From: Chloroflexota bacterium
GTDB taxonomy: Bacteria; Chloroflexota; Anaerolineae; Aggregatilineales; Phototrophicaceae
Reading direction: 5' to 3'
Assembly: GCA_010092805.1 (NCBI GenBank)
Contig: JAADYY010000117.1
Coordinates: forward strand, 1-7,540
Length of the DNA stretch: 7,540 bases
A program made the translations under genes and the position numbers. Position 1 is the stretch's first letter. Each line of letters starts with the position of its first letter. This document shows positions 1 to 6,371 of this stretch, piece after piece. The notes beneath the pieces were generated by a model. It ran no database searches. It was not told where the DNA came from and was given only the letters and a program-made list of their open reading frames with translations.

Positions 1-300
1 CACGACGACCCGCCGCATGCCGATTACAACAAGACATCGCTGGTCTTCGCGACGCGCAACCTTCCAGCGGCGCTGTATGAGTGCTTGGGCGTGTTTGCCG
101 AAAACAACCTCAACCTCACCAAAATCGAGTCGCGGCCCCGGCGGAATCGCCCCTGGGAGCCAGTCTTCTTCCTGGATTTCGAGGGGCACTGGCAGGACGA
201 CGCCAGCCAGGACGCGCTCGTGCGGCTGCTGCAACGGGCTTCGTTCGTCAAAATGCTGGGATCATACCCGGCGGTGAAAGCACAATCTGTAGGGATTTAA
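1..300 (+). CDS. pheA: Prephenate dehydratase, C-terminal ACT domain (5'-truncated)
   Basis: The gene enters from the left edge in frame 1 and ends at TAA 298-300, so only the last 99 residues are visible. They form a complete-looking ACT regulatory domain of the chorismate mutase/prephenate dehydratase type: a KTSLVFATRNLPAALYE segment near residues 11-27, then LTKIESRP with the conserved ESRP phenylalanine-binding motif near residues 39-46, then a PVFFLDFEGH strand and a closing LGSYP. Prephenate dehydratase makes phenylpyruvate from prephenate in the cytosol for phenylalanine synthesis; its ACT domain gives feedback inhibition by phenylalanine. The catalytic domain lies outside the window, so I cannot tell whether it is a stand-alone dehydratase or fused to chorismate mutase. 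The asd gene follows after 13 bases, suggesting one transcript. Confidence 0.93.
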   Translation, partial: HDDPPHADYNKTSLVFATRNLPAALYECLGVFAENNLNLTKIESRPRRNRPWEPVFFLDFEGHWQDDASQDALVRLLQRASFVKMLGSYPAVKAQSVGI

Positions 301-313
301 TGGACTCTGTCGC

Positions 314-1396
314 ATGATGCAAAAACTCGATGTCGCGATTCTCGGCGCAACGGGAGCTGTCGGCCAACGGTTTATCCAACTTCTTGAAGAGCATCCCTGG
401 TTTCGGGTTGCGGAGGTCAATGGATCGGAGCGCAGCGCCGGGCAGCTTTACGGCGAGTCTGTCCGCTGGGTGCTCGATGGTGAGCCGCCGGACGCTGTGA
501 GCAATCTGCTCGTGAAACCGCTGGACGCTGAGTTCACGTCGCCGCTGATCTTCTCTGCGCTGCCAAAAGCGCCGGCGCAAACGCGCGAAGCGGAACTCGC
601 GGCTGCCGGGCACGTCGTTTGCACCAACGCCTCAGCGAACCGGATGGCCCCCGATGTGCCGCTGCTGCTGCCGGAGGCCAATGCCGATCACATCCGCTTG
701 ATCGATGTGCAGCGTGAGCGGCGCGGCTGGACGAGCGGCGCGCTGGTCGCCAATTCGAATTGCACCACCATGCCCGTCGTGATGTCGTTGGCTCCGCTGC
801 GGCAGTTTGGCGTCCGGCGGTTCACTATTGTCAGCCAGCAGGCCATCAGCGGCGCAGGGTATCCCGGCGTCCCGTCAATGGACATTCTCGACAACGTGAT
901 CCCTTACATCGGTGGCGAAGAGGACAAGCTCGAAACGGAGCCGCTCAGGATGCTGGGGCAGTTGGCCAATGACGCGATCGATTGGCTGGATGCAGTGGCA
1001 AGTGCGTCCTGCAACCGCGTGCCGGTGATCGACGGGCATCTGGTCAACATCTCGGTTGATCTGGCTGAGCAGCCGTCCCATGATGATATCATCGCGGCCT
1101 GGAACGGGTTTCGCGGGCCAGAGCCGGTGCCATCATTACCGAGTGCGCCGGAGCAGCCGGTGATGTACCTACCAAAGCCGGACCGACCGCAAATTCGGCG
1201 CGACCGCCATGCAGGCAACGGCATGACAACCTCGGTGGGGCGGCTGCGCGCTTGTCCGATTCTCGGTTACAAGTTTGTGGCGCTCTCGCACAACACCATT
1301 CGTGGTGCTGCCGGGTGCAGCATCCTCAACGCGGAACTGCTGGCGGTTCAGGGCTATCTCCACGACTTTCAGCCGAGGGCAGCGACATTCGCTTAG
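314..1396 (+). CDS. asd: Aspartate-semialdehyde dehydrogenase, archaeal/fungal type
   Basis: This 360-residue protein reduces aspartyl phosphate to aspartate semialdehyde with NADPH, the branch-point step for lysine, threonine and methionine. The N-terminal nucleotide-binding loop GATGAVGQRF is at residues 11-20. The nucleophile Cys150 sits in NSNCTT, followed by QQAISGAG with Gln176, DILDNVIPYIGGEEDK (190-205), CNRVPVIDGH with Arg235 and His242, and a C-terminal SVGRLR...LSHNTIRGAAG block (307-334). These motifs and their spacing match the archaeal/fungal family (as in yeast Hom2) rather than the E. coli-type enzyme, and all catalytic residues I can place are present. ATG 314 or the adjacent ATG 317 is the start: an in-frame TAG at 290-292 blocks extension and no other start codon lies between. 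The Shine-Dalgarno is poor (GGA at 302-304; AGGGA at 291-295 is too far), which fits read-through or coupling from pheA. Confidence 0.95.
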   Translation: MMQKLDVAILGATGAVGQRFIQLLEEHPWFRVAEVNGSERSAGQLYGESVRWVLDGEPPDAVSNLLVKPLDAEFTSPLIFSALPKAPAQTREAELAAAGHVVCTNASANRMAPDVPLLLPEANADHIRLIDVQRERRGWTSGALVANSNCTTMPVVMSLAPLRQFGVRRFTIVSQQAISGAGYPGVPSMDILDNVIPYIGGEEDKLETEPLRMLGQLANDAIDWLDAVASASCNRVPVIDGHLVNISVDLAEQPSHDDIIAAWNGFRGPEPVPSLPSAPEQPVMYLPKPDRPQIRRDRHAGNGMTTSVGRLRACPILGYKFVALSHNTIRGAAGCSILNAELLAVQGYLHDFQPRAATFA

Positions 1397-1401
1397 ATCG
1401 G

Positions 1402-1430
1402 TTGCCGTGTATTTAAGCGCGCGCTAGACT
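1402..1430 (+). promoter_or_regulatory. Weak candidate promoter for sqdB
   Basis: In the 100-base gap between asd and sqdB, TTGCCG (1402-1407) and TAGACT (1425-1430) are separated by 17 bases. Each matches the sigma-70 consensus at 4 of 6 positions. The spacer contains a perfect 10-base palindrome, AGCGCGCGCT, at 1416-1425, which touches the -10 box. Transcription would begin near 1437, leaving a leader of about 60 bases. The match is modest and could be chance; read-through from asd is equally possible. Confidence 0.25.
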
Positions 1431-1486
1431 TGATCAGGTTGCGCGAGGATAAACACCCCCTCACGATGAAGGCGACCACACCTGTT

Positions 1487-1490
1487 GGAG
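1487..1490 (+). promoter_or_regulatory. Ribosome binding site deciding the sqdB start
   Basis: GGAG at 1487-1490 lies six bases before ATG 1497, an ideal spacing. This favours ATG 1497 over the in-frame TTG at 1485, which would place the Shine-Dalgarno inside the coding sequence and add four residues before the usual N-terminal beta strand. Confidence 0.7.
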
Positions 1491-1496
1491 ACGATT

Positions 1497-2705
1497 ATGC
1501 GCGTATTCATCGCCGGCATTGATGGTTACCTGGGCTGGCCGCTCGCCCAATATCTGACGGCGCGCGGCCATGAGGTTGCAGGCATCGATAAGTTGTTGCG
1601 GCGGCGATGGGTTGAAGAAGTTGGGAGTCACAGCGCTATTCCGGTATATGCCGTGTACGAGCGGCTGCACGCATTTCGGGAGCGTTTTGGTACACCGTTG
1701 ACGTTCCATGAAGGCGATTTGCTCGATTACGCGCTCTTGTGTGATGTGTTGGCTGCGTTCCAACCCGATGCTGTTGTGCATCTTGCCGAAATGCCGTCCG
1801 CCCCCTACTCGATGATCGATCAGGCGCACGCTGCTTTCACTCAGCACAACAACGTGATCGGCAGCCTGAACATGCTGTGGGCGATGAAAGCCGTCTGCCC
1901 GCAAGCGCATCTCGTCAAGCTGGGGACAATGGGCGAATACGGAACCCCCAATGTGGACATCCCCGAGGGGTTCTTTGAAGTGGAATTTCGCGGACGCAAG
2001 GATGTGCTGCCTTTTCCGCGCCAGGCTAACAGCTTTTACCATCTGACGAAAGTTCACGATACACACAATACCATGTTCGCTTGCAAAACCTGGGAGCTGC
2101 GCGCCACCGACATCATGCAGGGCGTTGTGTTCGGCACCCAGATCGATGAGATGGGCGACGACCCGCGTTTACGCAGCCGCCTCGACTTTGACCAGTGCTT
2201 CGGCACCGCGATCAATCGCTTCTGCTGCCAGGCCGTGATTGAGCACCCGCTAACGTTGTATGGCAGCGGCGGGCAGAAGCGCGGCTTTCTGCCGATGCGT
2301 GACTCGATGCAGTGCCTCACATTGGCGATTGAGAGTCCGCCGGAACCGGGGGAGTACCGCGTCTTCAATCAATTTGAGGAGTGCTATACCGTCGAAGAAC
2401 TCGCGCTCAAGGCGCAGGTGGCGGCGGCAGCCGTCGGCATTACCGTTGAAATCCAGCACATCGATAACCCGCGCACAGAGCAGGAAGCGCACTACTACAA
2501 TCCGGATCGCAGCCACCTGATCGCGTTGGGTTACGAGCCAACACACGATGTAGCGGCTGAGATGCGCATCATGATCAACGATTTGAAGGCGCACCGCGAC
2601 CGGATTCTGGCCAGGCGCGATGCGCTTATCCCAGATATTCGTTGGGATGGCACCCGCCGCCGTTCGCAGGTGATCGGCGCGGTGCTGACGTCTGTCAAAT
2701 CGTGA
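1497..2705 (+). CDS. sqdB: UDP-sulfoquinovose synthase (SQD1/SqdB)
   Basis: This 402-residue cytosolic short-chain dehydrogenase/reductase (extended SDR, NAD-dependent epimerase type) converts UDP-glucose and sulfite to UDP-sulfoquinovose, the head-group donor for the sulfolipid SQDG. The NAD-binding glycine loop is GIDGYLGW at residues 7-14. Family hallmarks follow closely: SAPYSMID (101-108), TQHNNVIGSLN (115-125), VKLGTMGEYGTPN (140-152) with the catalytic Thr144, and SFYHLTKVHD (179-188) with Tyr181, His182 and Lys185 of the YxxxK triad. RATDIMQGVVFGT, LDFDQCFGTAINRFCCQA and RVFNQFEE match the plant and cyanobacterial enzymes block for block. Length equals that of the mature plant enzyme and no key residue of the triad is missing. 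The glycosyltransferase partner that makes SQDG (sqdX/SQD2) is not in this window. Neighbours are amino-acid genes, so it may be a single-gene transcription unit. The only alternative is UDP-sulfoquinovose supply for glycan decoration, as with archaeal Agl3. Confidence 0.95.
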   Translation: MRVFIAGIDGYLGWPLAQYLTARGHEVAGIDKLLRRRWVEEVGSHSAIPVYAVYERLHAFRERFGTPLTFHEGDLLDYALLCDVLAAFQPDAVVHLAEMPSAPYSMIDQAHAAFTQHNNVIGSLNMLWAMKAVCPQAHLVKLGTMGEYGTPNVDIPEGFFEVEFRGRKDVLPFPRQANSFYHLTKVHDTHNTMFACKTWELRATDIMQGVVFGTQIDEMGDDPRLRSRLDFDQCFGTAINRFCCQAVIEHPLTLYGSGGQKRGFLPMRDSMQCLTLAIESPPEPGEYRVFNQFEECYTVEELALKAQVAAAAVGITVEIQHIDNPRTEQEAHYYNPDRSHLIALGYEPTHDVAAEMRIMINDLKAHRDRILARRDALIPDIRWDGTRRRSQVIGAVLTSVKS

Positions 2706-2734
2706 TTCAATCCGCGAACATGGCCCGGTATAAT
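2706..2734 (+). promoter_or_regulatory. Probable sigma-70 promoter for the hisD-like gene
   Basis: A perfect TATAAT -10 box lies at 2729-2734, directly after the sqdB stop. At 17-base spacing the -35 position reads TTCAAT (2706-2711), only a 3 of 6 match. Transcription would start around 2741-2744. The -10 box is flanked by the inverted repeat CGGTA (2726-2730) / TACCG (2738-2742), and CGGTACCG at 2735-2742 is itself a perfect palindrome. That could be an operator, but it is short. The -10 box is the strongest promoter element seen in the window. Confidence 0.5.
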
Positions 2735-2751
2735 CGGTACCGTGTAGACGG

Positions 2752-2784
2752 GTGCGGGCTGACAAGTCTCGCACTTTTGATTTT
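2752..2784 (+). terminator. Terminator-like hairpin in the sqdB / hisD-like gap
   Basis: GTGCGGG (2752-2758) pairs with CTCGCAC (2768-2774), giving seven base pairs including one G-T pair, around a nine-base loop. TTTTGATTTT follows at 2775-2784. This resembles a Rho-independent terminator with an interrupted T tract. It may end the sqdB transcript. Because the TATAAT promoter lies upstream of it, it may also act as an attenuator in the leader of the hisD-like gene. AGAC (2746-2749) could pair with GTCT (2766-2769) in competition with the stem, but that alternative is only four base pairs. Confidence 0.45.
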
Positions 2785-2792
2785 ATAAGCAT

Positions 2793-2796
2793 GAGG
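2793..2796 (+). promoter_or_regulatory. Ribosome binding site of the hisD-like gene
   Basis: GAGG at 2793-2796 stands five bases before ATG 2802 and supports that start. It is only nine bases downstream of the terminator-like T tract. Confidence 0.65.
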
Positions 2797-2801
2797 TTAA
2801 C

Positions 2802-4112
2802 ATGATCCAGCGTTTCAAGTTAAGCGAACTTGCGCCGGACGCGCGCATCAAGCTGCTGCGCCGCGCCGAAACGGACATCCGCGAGCTGCTGCCGTTGGCA
2901 CAAGAGGTCATCGACCGTGTTCAGACGGAAGGGGATGCCGCGGTCGTCGATTACACGCGGCGCTTCGACTCACCAGATTTCGTGGCATCTCTGCTGCGCA
3001 CCGCCCCTGACGACTTCGCCGCCGCTCGTGCGGCCCTTGACGCTGAGGTGATCGCGGCCATTGAAGCGGCGCACGCAAACATTCTGCGCTTCCACAGCGA
3101 GCAGATGCCCGAGCCGATGTGGTTCACAGAAGTGCAGCCGGGGATCATGGCGGGCGAGAAGATCACGCCGGTGGCGAGCACCGGGCTGTATGTACCGCGT
3201 GGCAAAGGCGCGTTTCCCTCGGTGATGCTGATGCTGGCAACCCCGGCGAAGGTCGCTGGCGTACCGCGCATCGTGGTGGTCACGCCGCCGACACCGGAAG
3301 GCAAGCCGGATGCAGCCTCGCTGGTCGCTGCGGAGATCTGTGGCGTTGATGAACTCTACGCGGTCGGCGGGATGCAGGCGATTGCCGCTTTGGCTTACGG
3401 CACCGAGACGATCCCGAAAGTGGACAAAGTGATCGGCCCAGGCAGCAGCTATGTTTCGGCGGCCAAGCGACAGTTGTACGGCGTTATCGATGTCGGGCTG
3501 CCGGCTGGCCCCAGCGAGTCGATCATCCTCGCTGATGAAACCATCGATCCACGCTTGGCAGCGCTTGATCTGCTGGTTGAGGCGGAACATGGCCCTGAAT
3601 CGGCGGCGCTGCTGGTCACCCACAGCCCCAAAGTCGCAGATGAAGCGTTCGCAGTGCTCCCCGAATACATTGAGGCGCTCCCGGAATGGCGGCGTAACTT
3701 CGTGCAGAATGTCCTTGCAAACTACGGCGGCATCCTGCTCACTGGCAGCCTCGACGAATCGATTGCGTTCGTCAACGAATACGCGCCAGAGCATCTTGAG
3801 GTACTGACTGCGGAGCCGTTTGTCACGCTGCAAAAGATCCATAACGCGGGCGAGATTCTCCTCGGCCCGCTCACACCAATCCCGACGGCCAATTACTGCC
3901 TCGGCCTCAACGCCATTCTGCCGACAGGCGGGTTCGCGCGCAGCTTCTCCTCGGTGAGTGTGTGGGAATTCCTCAAGCGCAGCGGCATCGGCTACTTGTC
4001 GCAGGAAGGCTACCAGCGACTGCAGGGAGTCACCGCAACGTTGGCGGATTACGAAGGGTTCCCGGCGCACGCACAAGCGATCCGTAAGCGCAACGAGATC
4101 CTTGGTTTATGA
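2802..4112 (+). CDS. hisD: Histidinol dehydrogenase family protein with altered zinc site
   Basis: The protein has 436 residues, the usual HisD length, and full-length similarity to the family. HisD oxidises L-histidinol to histidine with two NAD+ and is a zinc enzyme. Visible blocks are STGLYVPRGKGAFPS (126-140), GPGSSYVSAAKRQ (212-224), LPAGPSES (233-240), AEHGPES (261-267), EYAPEHLEV (326-334) with the catalytic Glu330-His331 pair, and LPTGGFAR (373-380). Compared with E. coli HisD from memory, zinc ligands His262 and His419 are kept (His263, His423). Gln259 is Glu260, Asp360 is Asn364, and the substrate-contacting His367 is Ala371, in TANYCLGLNAILPT where GDYxxGxNHxLPT is expected. It could be a lineage variant that still serves histidine synthesis, since hisG lies nearby. 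It could instead be a paralogue acting on another alcohol; the family includes the sulfopropanediol dehydrogenase HpsN. Its stop overlaps the start of the kinase gene (ATGA), so the two are probably co-translated. The gene symbol reflects family membership, not proven function. Confidence 0.8.
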   Translation: MIQRFKLSELAPDARIKLLRRAETDIRELLPLAQEVIDRVQTEGDAAVVDYTRRFDSPDFVASLLRTAPDDFAAARAALDAEVIAAIEAAHANILRFHSEQMPEPMWFTEVQPGIMAGEKITPVASTGLYVPRGKGAFPSVMLMLATPAKVAGVPRIVVVTPPTPEGKPDAASLVAAEICGVDELYAVGGMQAIAALAYGTETIPKVDKVIGPGSSYVSAAKRQLYGVIDVGLPAGPSESIILADETIDPRLAALDLLVEAEHGPESAALLVTHSPKVADEAFAVLPEYIEALPEWRRNFVQNVLANYGGILLTGSLDESIAFVNEYAPEHLEVLTAEPFVTLQKIHNAGEILLGPLTPIPTANYCLGLNAILPTGGFARSFSSVSVWEFLKRSGIGYLSQEGYQRLQGVTATLADYEGFPAHAQAIRKRNEILGL

Positions 4113-5362
4113 GTGAGGATGTGCTTCAGCGCATTCAGGCGCTTCAGTTCAGTGACCGCGCGGCGGCGGAAGCGCTGCTGCTGGAGTTCATACGCGGTCA
4201 CTTCCCACTTGATGTGGTCGGGGTCGAACTGCGCCCGCTGGCGGTCTCGCTGAATTCGTTCAACGGCTTTCTCTCGCTGGCAGATGGTGAGCGGCTGTTC
4301 TTCAAGACGCACACGGAGCAGGACAACGTGATCGACGAGTATTATCACGCTGCGCTGCTCGCAGAGGCCGGCTATCCCGTGCTTCAGCCGCTGCACACCT
4401 CAACGGCGGCTGGGCGGCAGCTCCTCATTTATGAAGTGATCGAAGATCCGTCGGTGTTCGATCTCGCGTGGGCCGTCGAACAGGGCGAGAGTCAGGCGCT
4501 GGCAGCGCTGACACAGGCGCAACACAACGCCGACGATGAACTGCTCATGCGCTACCAACAGACACTGGCTGTACAGAGCGCGGATGACGCCGCCCACGCA
4601 CCGATTCACCAACTGTTTTATCACCGGCTGACGGGTGGGCGGCTCGCCCGGTTTTACCATCCATCCATTCAGATCGCGCTGCCCGGCGGCGACGCTGCGA
4701 TGGGTGCAGCACGCCGGGTGCGCTGGCTCATCAACGGGCAGCACTACGAACAAACCCTCGATGACTTGATCACGCGAGCGGTTGACCTCCTCAATCCCGC
4801 GCAGGCCGGGCCAGCGATCACCGGGCACGGTGACGCTCACAACGGCAACGTGTTTTTCCGCGCCGCCGAGTCGCTGGCAGGCGGGCCGGCGCGGTTACTC
4901 TATTTCGATCCGGCATTCGCGGGGCGTCACCATCCGCTGCTGGACGTGACCAAGCCGCTGTTTCACAATGTGTTTGCCATGTGGATGTACTTTCCGACTG
5001 AGAAAGCCGCCGCCACCAACATCACCTTGGTGCGCCGCCCCGATGTGTGGGTCGTTGAGCATGACTACGGGCTGCATCCCGTGCGGGAGATGTTTCTCGG
5101 TAGCAAATTGGAACGGGTGCTGACGCCTGTCTTGCGCGATCTACGCGCGCGCGGCTGGTTGCAGCCCGATTGGCGGCTTTACCTGAAGGCGGCGCTGTTT
5201 TGCTGCCCATTCCTGACGATGAATCTCGCAGATCGTGACAAATTCCCCCCGTCGATCAGCCTGCTGGGCTTGGCAATGACCGTCGAGATGGGGTCAGAAA
5301 GCCTGGGTGTGCGCAGCCGGATCGACGCAGCGCTGGATTCAGTTGAGGCAGCACTCGATTAG
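4109..5362 (+). CDS. APH/choline-kinase-fold phosphotransferase, substrate unknown
   Basis: This 417-residue soluble protein shows the landmarks of the aminoglycoside phosphotransferase superfamily. The ATP-anchoring lysine is likely Lys66 in LFFKTHTEQDNVIDEYYH, with Glu77 as its probable helix C partner. A hinge-like LLIYEVI lies at 105-111, the catalytic loop ITGHGDAHNGNVFF at 237-250 (Asp242 as probable base, Asn247 as metal ligand), and the metal-binding aspartate is Asp268 in LLYFDPAFAG. The core kinase residues are all present, so it should be active. Members phosphorylate small molecules (aminoglycosides, choline, homoserine, sugars, methylthioribose), and nothing here fixes the substrate. 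There is no signal peptide or clear membrane segment. Its ATG overlaps the hisD-like stop by four bases (4109-4112), implying translational coupling and a possible joint pathway. The long C-terminal part (about 285-417) is distinctive and not assigned. Its stop is one base from the convergent hisG stop. Confidence 0.75.
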   Translation: MSEDVLQRIQALQFSDRAAAEALLLEFIRGHFPLDVVGVELRPLAVSLNSFNGFLSLADGERLFFKTHTEQDNVIDEYYHAALLAEAGYPVLQPLHTSTAAGRQLLIYEVIEDPSVFDLAWAVEQGESQALAALTQAQHNADDELLMRYQQTLAVQSADDAAHAPIHQLFYHRLTGGRLARFYHPSIQIALPGGDAAMGAARRVRWLINGQHYEQTLDDLITRAVDLLNPAQAGPAITGHGDAHNGNVFFRAAESLAGGPARLLYFDPAFAGRHHPLLDVTKPLFHNVFAMWMYFPTEKAAATNITLVRRPDVWVVEHDYGLHPVREMFLGSKLERVLTPVLRDLRARGWLQPDWRLYLKAALFCCPFLTMNLADRDKFPPSISLLGLAMTVEMGSESLGVRSRIDAALDSVEAALD

Positions 5363-5363
5363 C

Positions 5364-6371
5364 TCACGAGATCGACAACCGCGATTTTAGCTGCTCGAAC
5401 GTCGGTGAGCGATCAAGAAAGAGATATTTTGCCGGGTCAACCAGCACATCCGTCGCCCCCGCCGCCCGAAACTGATCGACGGTGCTGAGCAGATTGTGAC
5501 GCTCGGTGAAGATCACAACCGCGAACGACTCGCCCCCAGCGCCGTCATAAATCGGCGTCAGCGTCGGCCCTTTGAGTCCGTGTGTCAAGGGGTTGGCGCT
5601 GATGCGTGCGGCGACTTCAGCGGCGCTTTCGCCGCGCATCTTCACGGTGAGTTTGAGGTAGTCCCCGCCGCGCGCGGTTGCGTCTATGCGCTCAAGGATT
5701 GCCGCTGTTGCTGCACGCACGTGATCGTTCTGCTGCAAGGCTGCCCGGTTCGCGATCAGGCAGGCTTGCGAATCGACGATGACGCCATCGGGCAGCGGCT
5801 TGAGGTAGTTCTCGCGCAGTGTCGTTCCGGTCGCTGTCAGATCAACAATCACGTCGGCGTAACCAATGGTCGGCGCGGCTTCGATGGCACCTTCGGCGTT
5901 CACGAGGCTGAAATGATGGATGCCGTGTGTGTGCAGAAATTGGCGCGTCTGGTTGGGGAACTTCGTAGCGACGCGCAGATTACGCCCATGATACTCGCGG
6001 AAGTCGAGGGCCACATCCGCCAGATCGACCAGGTTATCGACATCCACCCAGGCATCCGGCACCGCGATCAGCAGTTTGCAGTGCCCGTAACCGAGTTGAT
6101 CGCTGATGACAAGGACGGACTCAGCGCCATGCTCAGCGACGACATCGAGGCCGGTGATGCCAAGCTGTGCTGTGCCATCGGCGACTTTGTAAAGCACATC
6201 GGTCACCCGCTGAAAGAGGACATCCACCGCGGGCACCCCAGCGAGCGTGCCCGTGTACTGGCGTGGGTTCGGTTTGCGCACCTGTAGACCGCAGCGCTTC
6301 AAGAAGGCAGCGGTTGGGTCGGCGAGCGCGCCTTTGCTGGGCAGAACCAGGGTGACGCGATCAGTCGGCAT
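5364..6371 (-). CDS. hisG: ATP phosphoribosyltransferase, long form
   Basis: HisG catalyses the first, feedback-controlled step of histidine synthesis: ATP plus PRPP gives phosphoribosyl-ATP. The 335-residue protein starts with LVLPSKGAL (8-16), resembling the PNKGAL of long-form enzymes. It continues with a dimetal/PBP-like catalytic core: QLGITGLDVVAEHGA (69-83), RVATKFPNQTRQ (133-144), and the PRPP-binding loop DLTATGTTLREN (177-188). A C-terminal HisG_C (ACT-like) domain at about 236-318 carries GLKGPTLTPIYDG and the AAGATDVLV strand, as expected for the histidine-binding regulatory domain. The protein is about 35-50 residues longer than typical long forms. ATG at 6369-6371 lies 10 bases after TTGGAG on the reverse strand. 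The upstream hisZ-like gene overlaps it by 11 bases (6361-6371), implying coupled translation. Its 3' end abuts the convergent kinase gene. Confidence 0.93.
   Translation of the reverse strand: MPTDRVTLVLPSKGALADPTAAFLKRCGLQVRKPNPRQYTGTLAGVPAVDVLFQRVTDVLYKVADGTAQLGITGLDVVAEHGAESVLVISDQLGYGHCKLLIAVPDAWVDVDNLVDLADVALDFREYHGRNLRVATKFPNQTRQFLHTHGIHHFSLVNAEGAIEAAPTIGYADVIVDLTATGTTLRENYLKPLPDGVIVDSQACLIANRAALQQNDHVRAATAAILERIDATARGGDYLKLTVKMRGESAAEVAARISANPLTHGLKGPTLTPIYDGAGGESFAVVIFTERHNLLSTVDQFRAAGATDVLVDPAKYLFLDRSPTFEQLKSRLSIS

Noticed and set aside
1416..1425. AGCGCGCGCT palindrome as a terminator for asd
   Set aside because: It has no loop and no following T tract; it is more likely chance in GC-rich sequence or part of a protein site.
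1485..1496. TTG start adding four residues to UDP-sulfoquinovose synthase
   Set aside because: GGAG at 1487-1490 is ideally placed for ATG 1497 and would fall inside the coding region with the TTG start.
1461..2066. 201-codon reverse frame across the start of sqdB
   Set aside because: It is antisense to a confident SQD1 gene and covers its ribosome binding site; no protein motif was seen.
2791..2805. Four-codon frame ATG-AGG-TTA-ACA-TGA overlapping the hisD-like start
   Set aside because: Its start codon sits in the Shine-Dalgarno region with no binding site of its own, and it has no His codons; probably chance.
2970..4076. Long open frame (368 codons) antisense to the hisD-like gene
   Set aside because: It lies wholly within the well-supported forward gene. 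Its translation is rich in Arg, His and Cys with no recognisable motif, as is usual for shadow frames in GC-rich DNA.
5496..6287. 263-codon forward frame across hisG
   Set aside because: It is opposite a clearly homologous hisG and has no family-like motifs; a compositional shadow.
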